Assembly (NCBI GenBank): GCA_035498405.1
Contig: DATKAE010000003.1
Coordinates: 81,943-145,942, forward strand
Source: DATBFU01 sp035498405
GTDB taxonomy: Bacteria > Acidobacteriota > Thermoanaerobaculia > UBA5066 > Gp7-AA6
DNA: 64,000 nucleotides
Reading direction: 5' to 3'
Shown here: piece by piece, positions 15,883 to 24,094 of the stretch
Position numbering within the stretch: the first letter of the stretch is position 1
How the letters are laid out: the number at the start of each line of letters is the position of its first letter
The notes under the pieces: generated by a model
What the model saw: the letters and a program-made list of their open reading frames with translations, nothing else
The model's database searches: none
What the model was told of the DNA's origin: nothing
Translations under genes and position numbers: made by a program

Positions 15883-16362
15883 GTGGACCTCTCGGTCGTC
15901 CGATCCGTCTCGATCGCCGCCAGCTCCTCCGACGCGTTCGACGCCTTCACGCGCGTTTCCGAGCTGCTCTCCTGGTGGTGCGAAGGGGCGCTGGTCGGCT
16001 TGCGTCCGGGCGGCAACTGGGCCGTCGGCTTCACCGACCGGCGGGGCCGCACCGAAGCGACGGTGCTCGGCAAGATCGCCGAGTTCGAGCGCGGGCGCCG
16101 CCTCGCGGTCAAGGACATCTCCTACGAACCGAGCGGCGGCGAGCCGCTCGAGGGCCTCTCGATGGTCTTCACCTTCGCGGACCGGGGCGCGGGCTGCGTC
16201 GTGACGGTCGAGCACACGGTGCCCGACTCCGGGCCGGCCTACGACGCCTATCGCGGTCAGGTCGGCCGAGGCTGGGAAGCGAGCCTCGCGGACCTGAAGC
16301 AATATCTCGAAGGGCCGCGCCGGAGGCGGGTGATGATCGAAGCGGGACTCCCGGAGAATTGA
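15883..16362 (+). CDS. SRPBCC (START/AHSA1-like) domain protein
   Basis: 159 aa. The pattern V-x-R-S-V-x-I-A-A-x-x-x-x-A-F-x-A-F-x-x-x-S-E-L-x-S-W-W is typical for the AHSA1/Bet v 1-like ligand-binding fold, and the ending V-G-R-G-W-E-A-x-L-x-D-L-K is the conserved C-terminal helix of that family. Such proteins bind hydrophobic ligands or Hsp90; no specific role can be assigned. GTG 15883 is chosen over an upstream in-frame ATG because of the -10 box. Followed by the DnaC-like gene. Confidence 0.82.
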   Translation: MDLSVVRSVSIAASSSDAFDAFTRVSELLSWWCEGALVGLRPGGNWAVGFTDRRGRTEATVLGKIAEFERGRRLAVKDISYEPSGGEPLEGLSMVFTFADRGAGCVVTVEHTVPDSGPAYDAYRGQVGRGWEASLADLKQYLEGPRRRRVMIEAGLPEN

Positions 16363-16378
16363 TGGATTCGCGAGAGGC

Positions 16379-16384
16379 TACAAT
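16379..16384 (+). promoter_or_regulatory. -10 box (TACAAT) before the DnaC-like gene
   Basis: TACAAT ends 7 nt before ATG 16392; no Shine-Dalgarno between. Fixes the start of the downstream gene. Confidence 0.5.
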
Positions 16385-16391
16385 CCGGGCG

Positions 16392-17126
16392 ATGCCGCCC
16401 GAGATCCGTCCCTGCCCGAAGTGCGGCGATTCCGGTTGGATCGTGGAGGCCGCCGACGGGCGCAAGCTGGCTCGCGCGTGCAACTGCCGCACGGCGGCGA
16501 TCCGGAAGCAGAAGCTCGAGGCGGCGGGAATTCCGGAGCGCTACCGGGCCTGCACGATCGACAACTTCAACGAGCGAGGCGCGGCTCTGATCCGGGCGAA
16601 GGAGGCTGCCCGAAACTTCGTGGATCTCTATCCGGTCGTCGACGCCGGCCTGCTTTTCGTCGGCCCGTCGGGCCGGGGCAAGACCCACCTGGCCTGCGCG
16701 GTCTTGGCGGAGCTCATTCTTCGAAAAGGGGTGTCGGGCCTCTATGCCGATTTCTCCGACCTCCTCCTCAAGATCCAGACGAGCTTCCGACCGGACGCCG
16801 ACTTCTCCAAGGAATCGCTTCTCACCCCGTATGCGGACACGGAACTCTTGGTCTTGGACGAGCTCGGCGCCTCCCGGCCTCATCCCTGGGTGCTCGACGT
16901 CCTCTACAACCTGCTCAACACGCGCTACAACCGCAAGAGGATCACGGTGGCCACGTCCAACTACGAGGACGAGCCGGATCTCTCCTCGGGCGAGCGTGAC
17001 CGCCTGGAGGACCGGCTCAACTACCGGCTCCGCAGCCGCCTCTACGAGATGTGCCAGATGGTGCCGCTTCGCGGCGAGGACTATCGCAAGCAGATTCTCG
17101 GCGCGCAGAGCCGTTCCCCGTTTTGA
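16392..17126 (+). CDS. DnaC/IstB-like AAA+ ATPase
   Basis: 244 aa. An N-terminal zinc motif (C8-x2-C11 and C30-x-C32) is followed by an AAA+ core: Walker A G91-P-S-G-R-G-K-T-H, Walker B L-L-V-L-D-E-L-G (about 150), then TSNYE (sensor 1-like) and an arginine-rich RLRSRLYEM end. These features match DnaC-type helicase loaders and IstB; no transposase partner is adjacent, so a replication helicase-loader role is more likely than IS21. ATG 16392 is selected over longer in-frame options because of the -10 box and the motif position. Its TGA overlaps the TTG start of the next gene. Confidence 0.86.
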   Translation: MPPEIRPCPKCGDSGWIVEAADGRKLARACNCRTAAIRKQKLEAAGIPERYRACTIDNFNERGAALIRAKEAARNFVDLYPVVDAGLLFVGPSGRGKTHLACAVLAELILRKGVSGLYADFSDLLLKIQTSFRPDADFSKESLLTPYADTELLVLDELGASRPHPWVLDVLYNLLNTRYNRKRITVATSNYEDEPDLSSGERDRLEDRLNYRLRSRLYEMCQMVPLRGEDYRKQILGAQSRSPF

Positions 17127-19354
17127 TTCGCGCGACTCGGTTCTTCCGACGCGCGGGGCCGGCGCTCGTGGCTCTCCTCTGGGTGGCGGGCTGCGCGACT
17201 TCGAAGGCGCCGGCTCCGCCCGGGGCGCCCGCTCCAGCCGCGGGTCCGACTCCGGCCGGCCCGGCCGGCGCGGGCCGTGCTCCGACGGCCGAGGCCCCGG
17301 GCGGGCGGCTCTACCGGGTGGGGATCAAGAGCGACCTCGTGCAGTTCGCCTTCGGGACGCCCGGCTCGCCCTGGACCCTGATCTCGGGATCGACTTCTCA
17401 ACGGCTCCGAGGTCCCTTGACCTTCACTCCCGAAGGAACCCCGGCGCGCCGCTATGCCGCCCAGGCAGGCGCTTACTCGCAGGAGGAGACGGCGCGCGCC
17501 GTCGGGGAGCCGCTCTCGCGGCAGTTCGGCGTTCCCGTGAGCATTGCGTTTTCCGCCGACCGGGGGGTCTACCGAGTGCTGCTCGGCGACTTCTCCTCGC
17601 GTGCGGAGGCGGCAGCATTGGTCGACAAGCTCAAGGCGAGCGGTCAGGAGGCGCTCGTAGCGGACGGCCCCTCGGCGCCCGCGCCCGCGTTCGTCCGGGT
17701 CTCCGACGAGGGAGGCCTCTCGCACCGGCTCGCGTCGCCGGTAGACGTTTTTCCGGGAGCCGACGGCCTGCGCGTGTCGGTCGACACGACGGCGTACCGC
17801 GGCAGCCTGCGCGTGCTCGTCAATCCCCGGGGAGCCTTGAACGTCGTCAACCTCGTCGATCTCGAGGAGTACCTGTACGGGGTCGTGCCCGCGGAGATGG
17901 GCCCCAAGCGCTTTGACGAGATCGAGGCGTTGAAGGCACAGGCGGTCGCCGCCCGCACGTACGCGATGGCGCACCGCGGGCAATTCGAGGCGGAGGGCTA
18001 TGACCTGTGCGCGACCCCGAAGTGCCAGGTCTACTCCGGGCTGCCAGCCGAGGATCCGCTCTCGACGGCGGCGGTGGACGGGACTCGAGGTCTCGTGCTG
18101 GCCTCGGGCGGAAAGTTCGCCGACGCGCTCTTCGTCTCGACCTGCGGCGGGCGAACCGAAAACGTCGAGAACGTCTTCGGCGAACAGCCCGTGCCGTACC
18201 TGGTCTCGGTCGATTGTGGAGAATTGGTCACGACCCGGATCGAGGGGGCGCGCCTGCCGCGAGGCGAGCGGCCCCGGGCGCGCACGGGCCTCGAGTGGCG
18301 CGGCTACATGGTCGCGCGACACGCCCCGCGGACGCGCGCCGTGCGCGCCTCGGCGCTCGCGACGGCGCAGGAGTGGGCGGGTGTGGCCAAGCGCGGCGAG
18401 CCGGCCTCCAGCCTCGAGCCGGCGGCGGTGTATCCCTCCGTCATGGCGGCCTTCGGCCTGGAGGCCGCGTCACGCGAGCATCTGGTGGCGTCGATCGTCG
18501 CCTACGACTCCGAGTCGCCGGCGGCGTCGGCGCGCCTGACCGGCGCCGCGCGCGACGCCTACGATTTCCTGCTGCGCTTCGGCTTCGGGGCCGGTGAGGC
18601 GCTGCCCCCGGCCGATCGAAGGCTCACCGAGGAGGAGTACGCGGGCCTTCTCGCGTCGGCGGCGCTGCGCCTCTCCGGTGTCACCGAGGGGTCGGGACGC
18701 TTCCTCTCGCGCGAGGGCTCCAACCTCTGGGTCAAGACACCGGAGGGGAGGGCCGGGCTTCCCGTCGATCCGGAGCTTCCCCTGGCGCGGCGGGCGGGAG
18801 ACGCCTATTTGCCCTCGGCCGACCTGACGCTTCGAGCGGGCGATCGCCTGCGCTGGTGGAAGAGGGGAGGGCAGGTCCTGGGGCTCTGGGTGGAGTTGGA
18901 CGCGGCCGGGCCGAGCTTCGACCGGCAATCGGCCTGGATGGAGTGGGTGCGCCGGGTGCCGGCCGGCGAGCTCGCGAGGCGGCTGAACGGAAGGGTGTCC
19001 GGAAGCGTCGTTCGAGAGCTGACGGTCACCAAGAGGAGCTCCGCCGGCCGCGCCATCGAAGCGCGGGTCGTCACGGACACGGCGGAGGGCACGCTGCAGC
19101 GTTTCGATCTGCGCCAGGCGCTGGGACTGCCCGAGATGCTCTTCACCGTGCAGAAGGTTCGGGGAGCCCAGGACGAGGCGGAGTTCGTGTTTCTGGGGCG
19201 CGGCTGGGGTCACGGCGTGGGACTGTGCCAGAACGGCGCTTTCGGGATGGCCCTGGCGGGTTACACTTACGATCAGATCCTGAAGCACTACTACACAGGA
19301 GTGGAGATCGTGACGGCCTCGAGCGTGAAGCCCGGAGCTCCGTCGACGCGCTAG
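17123..19354 (+). CDS. SPOR and SpoIID/LytB domain lipoprotein
   Basis: 743 aa from TTG 17123, which overlaps the previous stop. Residues 1-24 form a lipoprotein signal (FFRR, hydrophobic core, lipobox V-A-G-C24), followed by an Ala/Pro-rich linker. A SPOR domain (AAQAGAYSQEETARAV to GQEALVADG, about 113-178) is expected to bind peptidoglycan strands lacking stem peptides. The SpoIID domain follows (RGSLRVLVNPRG, YLYGVVPAEM, LKAQAVAARTYA), and its end near the C-terminus carries GRGWGHGVGLCQNGA. SpoIID proteins are lytic transglycosylases acting on denuded glycan, so the two domains fit together. An insert of roughly 250 residues splits the SpoIID domain. The stop TAG lies in the CTAG end of a MITE-like element. 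Confidence 0.9.
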   Translation: MIRATRFFRRAGPALVALLWVAGCATSKAPAPPGAPAPAAGPTPAGPAGAGRAPTAEAPGGRLYRVGIKSDLVQFAFGTPGSPWTLISGSTSQRLRGPLTFTPEGTPARRYAAQAGAYSQEETARAVGEPLSRQFGVPVSIAFSADRGVYRVLLGDFSSRAEAAALVDKLKASGQEALVADGPSAPAPAFVRVSDEGGLSHRLASPVDVFPGADGLRVSVDTTAYRGSLRVLVNPRGALNVVNLVDLEEYLYGVVPAEMGPKRFDEIEALKAQAVAARTYAMAHRGQFEAEGYDLCATPKCQVYSGLPAEDPLSTAAVDGTRGLVLASGGKFADALFVSTCGGRTENVENVFGEQPVPYLVSVDCGELVTTRIEGARLPRGERPRARTGLEWRGYMVARHAPRTRAVRASALATAQEWAGVAKRGEPASSLEPAAVYPSVMAAFGLEAASREHLVASIVAYDSESPAASARLTGAARDAYDFLLRFGFGAGEALPPADRRLTEEEYAGLLASAALRLSGVTEGSGRFLSREGSNLWVKTPEGRAGLPVDPELPLARRAGDAYLPSADLTLRAGDRLRWWKRGGQVLGLWVELDAAGPSFDRQSAWMEWVRRVPAGELARRLNGRVSGSVVRELTVTKRSSAGRAIEARVVTDTAEGTLQRFDLRQALGLPEMLFTVQKVRGAQDEAEFVFLGRGWGHGVGLCQNGAFGMALAGYTYDQILKHYYTGVEIVTASSVKPGAPSTR

Positions 19355-19500
19355 CCCGCATTATTCATGAACGACTCCGGCCGCCGCTCTGTCGCGGACA
19401 AGGTGTACTCGGGCGCCATGACCACCAACCGGCGCAGAACCGTTTCGGCCCAGTCGCTTGCTCGTGTTTCGGCCGGCTGTCCGTGAATAATCCGGGCTAG
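19351..19500. mobile_element. MITE-like element, copy 1 (150 bp, CTAG ends)
   Basis: Left end CTAGCCCGCATTATTCA and right end TGAATAATCCGGGCTAG are inverted repeats with one mismatch over 17 bp, and the similarity extends to about 32 bp up to CCGGCCG. The element codes for nothing. It shares about 150 bp with 38204-38355, including the central CAGAACCGTTTCGGCCCAGT block. CTAG at both ends may be a target-site duplication. The left CTAG supplies the TAG stop of the SpoIID gene; the right CTAG supplies the first bases of the -10 box of the acyl-CoA dehydrogenase gene. Confidence 0.85.
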
Positions 19501-19503
19501 AAT
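19498..19503 (+). promoter_or_regulatory. -10 box (TAGAAT) formed by the MITE end
   Basis: TAG of the element's terminal CTAG plus AAT of the flank gives TAGAAT, 8 nt before ATG 19512. Confidence 0.5.
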
Positions 19504-19511
19504 TTCCTCCG

Positions 19512-20660
19512 ATGAGCACCACCGTTTCGAGTGAACGCGAGACGATCCTTCAAACCCTGCGCGAGTTCTGCGACGCGGAGATCCGCCCGCACGTGCTCGA
19601 GTGGGACGAGAAGCAGCAGTTCCCCCGGGAGGTGTTTCGGCGCCTGGGAGAGCTCGGATTCCTCGGCACGATCTTTCCGGAGGAGTACGGCGGCGCGGGT
19701 CTCTCGACCGAGGACTATGCGGCCATCGTCGAGGAAATCGCCAGCGTCGACGGCGCGGTGGCGCTGGCGCTCGCGGCGCACACGTCGCTCGGGTCGAGCC
19801 ACATCTTCCAGTTCGGCAGCGAGACGCAGAAGCGCCGCTACCTGCCGAAGCTGACCTCCGGCCAGTGGCTGGCGGCGTGGGGCCTGACCGAGGCCGAGGC
19901 CGGCTCCGACTCGGGGGGCACGAAGACGACGGCGGTCCGCGACGGGAGCGGCTGGATCTTGAACGGCTCGAAGAACTTCATCACGAACGCCTCGGTCGGA
20001 GGTGTGGCGGTGCTGATGGCCGTGACGGACCGCTCGGCCTCGCGCCACGGAATCTCCTCTTTCATCGTCGAGCTCGACAACCCCGGCATTCGCGTGGGCA
20101 AGAAGGAGAACAAGCTCGGGATGCGCGCCTCGGACACCTGCACGCTGGTGCTCGAGGACTGCCGGATTCCGGCGGAGAACCTGGTCGGGCGAGAAGGCGA
20201 CGGGTTCGTCAACTCGATGAAGATCTTGGACGGCGGCAGGATCTCGATCGCGGCGCTGGCGGTCGGAATCGCCCGCGGCGCCTTCGAGGCGGCCCTCCGG
20301 TATTCGAAGGAGCGCCGTCAGTTCGGCCGCCCGATCTGCGAGTTCCAGGCGATTCGCTTCTATCTGGCGGAGATGGCGACCGACATCGACGCGGCGCGGC
20401 TCTTGACCGAACGCGCGGCGGCAGCCAAGGACGCGGGAGCGGCGGTACCGCGGCTTTCGGCCCAGGCCAAGCTCTTCGCCTCCGAGATCGCCGTGCGGGC
20501 GACCGACCGCGCCTTGCAGATTCACGGCGGATACGGTTTCATCAAGGATTTCCCGGTCGAGAAGTTCTATCGGGACGTCAAGCTCTGCACGATCGGCGAG
20601 GGCACGAGCGAGATCCAGAAGCTCGTGATCGCCAAGAGCCTCCTCGCGGAAGAGGTATGA
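19512..20660 (+). CDS. Acyl-CoA dehydrogenase
   Basis: FAD-dependent alpha,beta-dehydrogenation of acyl-CoA thioesters, 382 aa, the normal length. Signatures: the FAD/substrate region WGLTEAEAGSDSGGTKTTA, KNFITNAS, and the C-terminal GGYGFIKDFPVEKFYRDVK with IGEGTSEIQ, where the Glu of GEGTSE is the catalytic base in short/medium-chain and isovaleryl-type enzymes. Preferred chain length or branched substrate is not readable. ATGA overlap with meaB indicates a shared role in branched-chain/odd-chain acyl-CoA breakdown toward propionyl-CoA. Confidence 0.93.
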   Translation: MSTTVSSERETILQTLREFCDAEIRPHVLEWDEKQQFPREVFRRLGELGFLGTIFPEEYGGAGLSTEDYAAIVEEIASVDGAVALALAAHTSLGSSHIFQFGSETQKRRYLPKLTSGQWLAAWGLTEAEAGSDSGGTKTTAVRDGSGWILNGSKNFITNASVGGVAVLMAVTDRSASRHGISSFIVELDNPGIRVGKKENKLGMRASDTCTLVLEDCRIPAENLVGREGDGFVNSMKILDGGRISIAALAVGIARGAFEAALRYSKERRQFGRPICEFQAIRFYLAEMATDIDAARLLTERAAAAKDAGAAVPRLSAQAKLFASEIAVRATDRALQIHGGYGFIKDFPVEKFYRDVKLCTIGEGTSEIQKLVIAKSLLAEEV

Positions 20661-21619
20661 GGGCCGCCCCGGCCACGGGGACGGCCGATGTCGTCGACGG
20701 GGTGCTTTCGGGACGGGTGCGCGAGATCGGGCGGGCGCTCTCGGCGGTCGAGCGCGCGGGGGGAGCTCCCGAGATCCTGCGGGACCTGTATCCGAAGACC
20801 GGCCGCGCCCGGATCGTGGGGATCACGGGCCCGCCGGGAGCCGGCAAGTCGACGCTCGTCCAGCGCCTCGCGCAGGCCTATCGCCGCCGCGGGTCGACGA
20901 TCGCGGTCGTCGCCGTGGACCCTTCCTCCCCGTTCACCGGCGGCGCCATCCTGGGCGACCGCATCCGCATGTCGGAGATCTTCACCGACCCGGGCGTCTT
21001 CATCCGCTCGATGGCCACTCGGGGAGCCTTAGGCGGGCTCGCGCGCGCGACGGGCGATGCCGTGGACGTTCTCGACGCTGCCGGATTCGACCTCGTGCTG
21101 GTCGAGACGGTCGGCGTGGGGCAGGATGAGGTGGACATCGTCAAGACGGCGGACACGACCGTCGTCGTGCTCGTGCCGGGGTTGGGCGACGACATCCAGG
21201 CGATCAAGGCCGGGATCCTCGAGATCGCCGACGTCTTCCTCGTGAACAAGGCGGACCGGGAAGGGGCCGACCGGACCGCGGCGGAGATCGCGACGATGCT
21301 CGACTTCACTCCGAATCGCCCCTGGCGGCCGCCGATCGTGCGCACGGTCGCTCCGCGGGGAGAAGGGGTCGAGGAGACGGTCGCCGCAATCGACTCCCAC
21401 GGCGAGTTTCTGGCATCCACCGGGGAGGGGCGCCGGCGCCGGACCCGCCGCGTGCGGGCGCGGCTGCTCCATCTGCTGGAGGAGCGCTTCCGCCGCGCGG
21501 TCGAGGCGGGCGCCGGGAGGCCGGAGGGGCTCGAGGAAGCGGTCGCCGACGTGCTCGAGAGGCGGGAAGATCCTTACGCCGCCGCCGGGCGGCTCTATGG
21601 CCGGCTCATGCGCGAATGA
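20657..21619 (+). CDS. meaB: Methylmalonyl-CoA mutase-associated GTPase MeaB (ArgK family)
   Basis: G3E-family GTPase that protects and reactivates the B12-dependent methylmalonyl-CoA mutase. 320 aa from ATG 20657. Walker A G58-P-P-G-A-G-K-S65, the conserved DPSSPFTGGAILGDRIRM stretch, ETVGVGQDE and the NKAD guanine-specificity motif are all present. Overlaps the preceding acyl-CoA dehydrogenase (ATGA) and the following epimerase (ATGA). The mutase itself is not in the window. Confidence 0.95.
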   Translation: MRAAPATGTADVVDGVLSGRVREIGRALSAVERAGGAPEILRDLYPKTGRARIVGITGPPGAGKSTLVQRLAQAYRRRGSTIAVVAVDPSSPFTGGAILGDRIRMSEIFTDPGVFIRSMATRGALGGLARATGDAVDVLDAAGFDLVLVETVGVGQDEVDIVKTADTTVVVLVPGLGDDIQAIKAGILEIADVFLVNKADREGADRTAAEIATMLDFTPNRPWRPPIVRTVAPRGEGVEETVAAIDSHGEFLASTGEGRRRRTRRVRARLLHLLEERFRRAVEAGAGRPEGLEEAVADVLERREDPYAAAGRLYGRLMRE

Positions 21620-22029
21620 GCGCCTACAAGGTGGACCACATCGGCATCGCGGTGCGCTCGATCGAAGAGGCCGTGGGTGTGTACCGCGCGCTCGGGCTCG
21701 AGGTCGCGCACCGCGAGGAGGTGGTCGGCCAGGGTGTGACGACGGCCTTCCTGCCGGTGGGGGAGAGCCGGCTGGAGCTCTTGGAGCCGACGTCCCCCGA
21801 AACGCCTGTCGGCCGGTTCATCGCCAAACGAGGCCCCGGCATCCATCATGTCTGTCTGGCGGTTCCGGACATCCGTAAAGCCCTGGACGATCTCGCGGCG
21901 AAGGGCTTTCGCCTCATCGACCGCGCACCGGTGCCGGGCGCGGAGGGCAAGAGGGTGGCCTTCCTGCACCCGGCGGCGGGCCACGGCGTCTTGATCGAGC
22001 TTTCCGAAGCGGCCGGCGAAGCCCCATAA
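21616..22029 (+). CDS. mce: Methylmalonyl-CoA epimerase
   Basis: VOC-fold enzyme interconverting (R)- and (S)-methylmalonyl-CoA. 137 aa. Metal ligands are seen in KVDHIGIAV (His8), ESRLELLEP and GIHHVCLAV, and the C-terminal HGVLIELSE supplies the catalytic Glu. Translation is probably coupled to meaB through ATGA. Together with MeaB it defines the methylmalonyl-CoA branch of propionate catabolism. Confidence 0.93.
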   Translation: MSAYKVDHIGIAVRSIEEAVGVYRALGLEVAHREEVVGQGVTTAFLPVGESRLELLEPTSPETPVGRFIAKRGPGIHHVCLAVPDIRKALDDLAAKGFRLIDRAPVPGAEGKRVAFLHPAAGHGVLIELSEAAGEAP

Positions 22030-22052
22030 TTTCCGAAAGGGTCGCGGCAAAG

Positions 22053-22373
22053 ATGGAGAAAGGCAGCTACGTCTTGGTCCACCTGACCAACCCCCGGGAG
22101 AAGTTCTGGGGCATGTTGAAGGACGAGAGCCCGGCCGGAGTCACCGTTCGGGGGCTCTCGCTCGACAGTTTCGAGGAATGGCTGCGCCAGGTGGCGCGCC
22201 GCGAAGCTCCGACGGCAAACCCTTCCACAGTCTTCTTCCCGATGCACCGCGTCGAGCGGATCTTCGCCGACGAGACGGCGGGAGAGTTGATCTCCTTCGC
22301 CGACCGCTTCCGCCGCCAGGTCGGCGAGGACGCCCGGTATTACCTGACGCCGGTTCCGGACACGGAGAGCTGA
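22053..22373 (+). CDS. Conserved hypothetical protein (106 aa)
   Basis: Soluble, no signal or membrane helix. Begins MEKGSYVLVHLTNPREKFWGML, a compact beta-rich start, then LSLDSFEEWLRQV and VFFPMHRVERIFADE. The pattern 'G-x-Y-V-L-V-x-L-x-x-P-x-E-K-x-W-G' followed by 'FFPMHRVER' suggests a small SH3-barrel/LSm-like domain, but this is only an impression; I do not recognise a family. ATG 22053 with a weak AAAG upstream; a CATAAT box overlaps the epimerase stop (22025-22030). Next gene begins 14 bp later. Confidence 0.7.
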   Translation: MEKGSYVLVHLTNPREKFWGMLKDESPAGVTVRGLSLDSFEEWLRQVARREAPTANPSTVFFPMHRVERIFADETAGELISFADRFRRQVGEDARYYLTPVPDTES

Positions 22374-22387
22374 GCGAGGCGCTCCGC

Positions 22388-23008
22388 ATGATCCTGGGCG
22401 TGCTGGCGCCGCCGCGGCCGGCACCCGATCCGGAGCGCCGCGCCCTGTGGTCTCCGCGCCTGGACGCCCTGCGTCAGGACGCCGACGAGTGGTGCGCCGG
22501 CCGATCCTGGCATTGGCGTTCCGCGCTCCTCGCCTATCTCCTGTGGGCGGGCGTTCGGCACCTGCGCGACCCGCTCTACTCGAGCCTCTTCGGCGGCATC
22601 ACGTTTGGCATTCACGAGCTGGGGCATCTCCTCTTCGCCTTTGGCGGCAAGTTCATCGGCGTGGCCGGGGGGAGCGTCGCGCAGGTGGCCGCTCCGGCGA
22701 TCGCCGCGGCGCTTCTCTTCCGGCAGCGGGACTACTTCGGGGTCGCGGTCGGAGGAGCCTGGGAGGCTTTCTCTCTCTGGAACCTCGCGACCTACATCGG
22801 CGACGCGCGCTCGCGCGAGCTGCCCTTGATCGGCCTCACTTCGGATCCCATCCACGACTGGAACTGGCTCCTCGGGCATCTCGGGATCCTGGCGTGGGAC
22901 CACACCCTGGCCGGATTGACGAGACTGGCGGCCTTCTCGATCTGGTCGGGCTCCGTGGCGCTCGGCGGCTGGCTCTGCTGGAGAATGGCTAGCAAGCGAA
23001 AGGGCTGA
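22388..23008 (+). CDS. Small membrane protein with HELGH zinc-protease motif (M50-like)
   Basis: 206 aa from ATG 22388. A soluble N-terminal part of about 60 residues, then four to five hydrophobic segments. The first carries G-I-H-E-L-G-H-L-L-F, the HExxH-type motif of site-2 proteases and related membrane metalloproteins; a later segment has DPIHDWNWLLGHLG with Asp/His that could be further ligands. It is shorter than normal S2P and lacks PDZ domains. Protease activity is an inference. A longer frame reading from 22178 overlaps the preceding gene and is rejected. It ends 25 bp before the RAYT transposase. Confidence 0.7.
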   Translation: MILGVLAPPRPAPDPERRALWSPRLDALRQDADEWCAGRSWHWRSALLAYLLWAGVRHLRDPLYSSLFGGITFGIHELGHLLFAFGGKFIGVAGGSVAQVAAPAIAAALLFRQRDYFGVAVGGAWEAFSLWNLATYIGDARSRELPLIGLTSDPIHDWNWLLGHLGILAWDHTLAGLTRLAAFSIWSGSVALGGWLCWRMASKRKG

Positions 23009-23016
23009 CGCAAAGA

Positions 23017-23033
23017 GGGTCAACCGTGCGTTC
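23017..23033. repeat. Left inverted repeat of the RAYT element
   Basis: 17-bp GGGTCAACCGTGCGTTC, directly before the GTG at 23034. It is a perfect inverted copy of the two repeats at 24040-24056 and 24068-24084. Confidence 0.85.
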
Positions 23034-24041
23034 GTGCGTTTGGCTCCGGGCTTTGGCGCCGTCTCGCGACAATTCTGTGCAGGGGGTGTTGCGCTGCCTC
23101 GTCCGCTCAGGCTCGAGATGGCCGGAGGTATCTACCACGTCATCGCTCGGGGCAACGAGCGCAGGGCGATCTTTCTCGACCCCGAAGACCGAAGGGCTTA
23201 TCTCGACCGGCTGGCGAACTGTTGTGAGCGCTTCGGCCTGGGGGTCTTCGCCTACTGCTTGATGGACAACCACGTGCACCTGGCAGTGCAGCGCGGATCT
23301 GTGTCGGTCTCGCGTTTCGTCCTCGCCCTTCACTCGTTCTATGCCCAGTGGTTCAATCGACGGCACGGCAGGGTTGGCCATCTCTTCCAGGGCCGATTCA
23401 AGGCGTTTCTCGTCGAAGAGGACAGGTACCTGCTCGCGCTCCTGCGCTACATTCACTTGAACCCTGTTCGCGCAAAGATTGTTCGCCATCCCCGAGAGCA
23501 TCGCTGGTCGAGTGATCGCTGCTACCGCGCCGGTGCCGGCCCAGACTGGCTCCTCGTGGACAGGGTCTTGTCGATGCTGGCTCCTCGGCGGGCGATGGCC
23601 ATCAGCCGATATCGGCGGCTGCTGGACGGGGCCGTGGATGCGGAGGAGTACGACGAATCGCGGGCGGCGGCGCGGACGGTTCAGGGGAGCGATGAATTTG
23701 CCGACAGAGTCCTGGCGAGAAGCGAGCCACCGGTCAAGCGGCGAGCCAAATGGACGGTCGAGAGGGTAGTGGAGGGGGTCGCAGAGGCGTACGGCTTGCG
23801 CGTCGGGGATCTCAAAGGGCGCCAGCGTCGTGGTCGGTGTCCGCAAGCCCGAGCCGTGGCCGCATATCTGGGTCGGGAGGAGGCGGGTATTCCGGTAGCT
23901 CGAACGGCGTTATTCCTGGGTCGCGACGAGTCGACGCTCGTGCGTCAGGCACTGAAATTAGAGGACGCCATGCTCAGGGACGCGCGCCTTGAGTGTTCCG
24001 TCCGCGAGCTGGCCGCACGGTTGAGACGCGCAGACACATGA
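23034..24041 (+). CDS. REP-associated tyrosine transposase (RAYT, Y1 HUH family)
   Basis: Single-strand-specific HUH transposase related to IS200/IS605 TnpA, expected to act on REP-like sequences. Up to 335 aa. HUH motif M-D-N-H80-V-H82-L; probable catalytic Tyr103 in F-Y-A-Q-W-F-N-R-R; G-H-L-F-Q-G-R-F and Y-I-H-L-N-P-V-R-A are family hallmarks. A C-terminal region from about residue 240 looks like a DnaA-C-terminal-type helix-turn-helix (ARTALFLGRDESTLVRQAL). Conserved similarity begins near PRPLRLEMAGGIYHVIARGNERR, so the true start may be internal (ATG 23118); GTG 23034 is the longest choice. Flanked by perfect 17-bp inverted repeats. Intact reading frame. Confidence 0.88.
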   Translation: MRLAPGFGAVSRQFCAGGVALPRPLRLEMAGGIYHVIARGNERRAIFLDPEDRRAYLDRLANCCERFGLGVFAYCLMDNHVHLAVQRGSVSVSRFVLALHSFYAQWFNRRHGRVGHLFQGRFKAFLVEEDRYLLALLRYIHLNPVRAKIVRHPREHRWSSDRCYRAGAGPDWLLVDRVLSMLAPRRAMAISRYRRLLDGAVDAEEYDESRAAARTVQGSDEFADRVLARSEPPVKRRAKWTVERVVEGVAEAYGLRVGDLKGRQRRGRCPQARAVAAYLGREEAGIPVARTALFLGRDESTLVRQALKLEDAMLRDARLECSVRELAARLRRADT

Positions 24042-24092
24042 ACGCACGGTTGACCCGCTAGCAGCCTGAACGCACGGTTGACCCGCTAGCAG
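24040..24092. repeat. Right inverted repeats of the RAYT element (two copies)
   Basis: GAACGCACGGTTGACCC at 24040-24056 and 24068-24084, each followed by GCTAGCAG; a further CGCTAGCAGCGC palindrome follows. The first copy starts at the last codon/stop (TGA) of the transposase. Arrangement is like a REP/BIME cluster. Confidence 0.85.
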
Positions 24093-24094
24093 CG

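Noticed and set aside
16392..17126. DnaC/IstB-like gene as part of an IS21 element
   Set aside because: No IstA-type transposase or terminal repeats nearby; zinc-motif N-terminus fits a chromosomal helicase-loader-like gene.
24040..24092. Repeat cluster as a possible CRISPR array
   Set aside because: Only two direct copies with an 11-bp spacing plus an inverted copy on the other side of a RAYT gene; this is REP-like, not CRISPR.
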